Origin: an uncultured Duncaniella sp. | GTDB taxonomy: Bacteria > Bacteroidota > Bacteroidia > Bacteroidales > Muribaculaceae | DNA: 64,000 nt | Assembly (NCBI GenBank): GCA_910586665.1 | Contig: CAJUIX010000009.1 | Location: forward strand, 62,001 to 126,000 | Reading direction: 5' to 3' | Shown: piece after piece, positions 63,011 to 64,000 of the stretch | How the letters are laid out: every line of letters starts with the position of its first letter | Position numbering within the stretch: the stretch's first letter is position 1 | Made by a program: the position numbers and the translations under genes | The notes under the pieces: model-generated | What the model saw: only the letters and a program-made list of their open reading frames with translations | What the model was told of the DNA's origin: nothing | Databases searched by the model: none

Positions 63011-63365
63011 GTATGCCGTCATGCGCTATCTTCCGCGCGTCGAGCGGGAGGAGTTTGTCAATGTCGGCCTGGTCATGATGTGCAAGCGCCGGCGGTGGAT
63101 TCGTGCAAAGTTTCTTCTTGATGAGCGGCGTCTGCAAGCTTTCGCGCCTGATGCCGACATAGATGCCCTGCGGGTGCAGCTTGAATCGTTCTGCCGGATA
63201 GCGGGCGGGTGCAGTGGTGCCATAGGGGAGCTTGACCCACATGAGCGTTTCCGCTGGCTGACGGCTGTGCGCAGCTCTTGCCTCTCGACCTCGCGTCCGC
63301 ATCCCGGATTGACGGATGACCTTGACGCCACATTCGAGCGGCTGTTTGCTGAAATGGTGGAGTGA
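62979..63365 (+). CDS. DUF3037 family protein
   Basis: The protein is 128 residues. FEYAVMRYLPRVEREEFVNVGLVMMC is the DUF3037 signature, followed by FLLDERRLQAFAPDADIDAL and a C-terminal SRPHPGLTDDLDATFERLF. It overlaps the HipA-like gene by 32 bases, so expression is coupled. The function of the family is not established; frequent pairing with HipA-like kinases suggests they act together. It is cytoplasmic by appearance. Confidence 0.87.
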   Translation: MQLMQENHLFEYAVMRYLPRVEREEFVNVGLVMMCKRRRWIRAKFLLDERRLQAFAPDADIDALRVQLESFCRIAGGCSGAIGELDPHERFRWLTAVRSSCLSTSRPHPGLTDDLDATFERLFAEMVE

Positions 63366-63397
63366 ATAGGGGGATAGGGGGATAATAGATAGAGGGC
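63363..63397 (+). repeat. AATAGGG/ATAGGGGG repeat
   Basis: GAATAGGGGGATAGGGGGATAATAGATAGAGGG begins at the DUF3037 stop. It is related to the repeats at 21735 and 56690. Confidence 0.5.
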
Positions 63398-63404
63398 TTA
63401 AGTC

Positions 63405-64000
63405 TCAGCCTTTCATTATCTCGCGTATGGCGAGTGAGGCAAGGGTAATTCCGAATATGGCTGTGATGTGCATGAAAGCGCCGTTGGTGGCGACCTTATT
63501 GAAGCTCATAGCTCCCGAGCTGTCAGTCATGGTCTGGGCGTCGGGGTGGTTTCTGACAAGTTCGTCGGAGTAGACACACTTGAATTTTCTTGCGGGAAAG
63601 ATCCCGCTCTTCTTGAAGCGGCGGCGGAGTGCGGCGGCGAGCGGGCAGCCTTTCACCTTCCAGAATTCGGCCACGCCGATGCGTGAGGGGTCGGTCTTCA
63701 GAGCCGCGCCCATTGATGAGTAGAAGCGGAGCGTGCGGCCGTCGCGTGCGGCCTCGGCTGCCGCCTCGGTGGCATTGAGTATGAGGAGTGCCTTGTCGGC
63801 GAGGGAGTCGATAGCGTCGATGACGACGTCGTAGGCGGCGAGGTCGTAGGCTCCCTGCGTGTCTTTGTTGTAGAAATCGTGGATAGCGTCAATCCTTGCG
63901 TCGGGATTGATGTCGAGCAGGCGTCTTTTCATGGCGTCGACCTTGACCTGGCCGACCGTGCTCGTGGTGGCCGGGAGCTGGCGGTTGATGTTTGACGCGG
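63405..64000 (-). CDS. tcdA: tRNA threonylcarbamoyladenosine dehydratase, truncated by window edge
   Basis: The visible C-terminal part is about 198 residues and the frame is open to the window edge. SNINRQLPATTSTVGQVKV and MKRRLLDINPDARI match the ThiF/MoeB/E1-like ATP-binding fold of TcdA (CsdL), followed by DVVIDAIDSLADKALLI and SSMGAALKTDPSRI. TcdA cyclises the t6A base at position 37 of ANN-reading tRNAs. A C-terminal hydrophobic segment (FMHITAIFGITLASLAIREI) is usual in this family. The N-terminal nucleotide-binding glycine motif is outside the window. Confidence 0.88.
   Translation of the reverse strand, partial: ASNINRQLPATTSTVGQVKVDAMKRRLLDINPDARIDAIHDFYNKDTQGAYDLAAYDVVIDAIDSLADKALLILNATEAAAEAARDGRTLRFYSSMGAALKTDPSRIGVAEFWKVKGCPLAAALRRRFKKSGIFPARKFKCVYSDELVRNHPDAQTMTDSSGAMSFNKVATNGAFMHITAIFGITLASLAIREIMKG

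Overview
The window looks like a chromosome segment of a gut Bacteroidales bacterium, most likely Muribaculaceae. The evidence is three SusC/SusD pairs, a type IX secretion plug-type protein (DUF5103), an Rnf gene set, a class A2-like beta-lactamase, and Bacteroidota promoters (TTTG, about 20 bases, TAnnTTTG) in front of many genes. The family assignment is inference from gene content and cannot be confirmed without a search.

Left edge (1-4033): three secreted carbohydrate-active genes of pectic flavour. Two run leftwards (a six-hairpin glycosidase-like enzyme and a DUF4450-type protein cut by the window edge). One rightward gene is an SGNH acetylesterase of the rhamnogalacturonan type. Divergent promoters overlap between them.

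Housekeeping block (4.2-21.8 kb): a 2x[4Fe-4S] ferredoxin, glutamate dehydrogenase, a leftward operon ung - C_GCAxxG_C_C - DUF5103 - DUF3109, tRNA-Arg(CCG), initiator tRNA-Met, two overlapping rhomboid proteases with an endonuclease/exonuclease/phosphatase-fold protein, an M3 dipeptidyl carboxypeptidase, an ECF-type sigma factor, a porin, the small SRP RNA (minus strand), and an outer-membrane barrel followed by a LytS/LytTR two-component pair.

Pectin/galacturonate region (21.8-56.6 kb): a leftward cluster encodes GH28 polygalacturonase, GH43, pectin methylesterase, UxaB, UxaA, UxaC and the hexuronate transporter ExuT. Together these take methylated homogalacturonan to free galacturonate and on to 2-keto-3-deoxygluconate. 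Facing right are three SusC/SusD cassettes. The first (33.2-41.0 kb) and third (48.8-56.6 kb) are paralogous SusC-SusD-DUF4957/DUF5123-like cassettes. They flank a second cassette whose SusC reading frame is broken in a run of seven G, followed by SusD, a small lipoprotein and a secreted protein with a C-terminal sorting-like motif.

Right part (56.7-64.0 kb): rnfD-G-E-A with its own promoter and no rnfB or rnfC beside it, a class A beta-lactamase with RTG in place of KTG, a NhaD-type antiporter, a HipA-like kinase overlapping a DUF3037 gene, and a tcdA gene cut by the right edge.

The most interesting items are the frameshifted SusC with its G tract, a ten-cysteine lysine-rich repeat module at the N-terminus of the polygalacturonase, the twin cassettes with an 83-residue identical plug segment, the uncharacterised secreted protein at 47184, the isolated rnfDGEA set, and several structured or orphan-terminator intergenic stretches. 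I did not find a clearly new defence, mobile or biosynthetic system.
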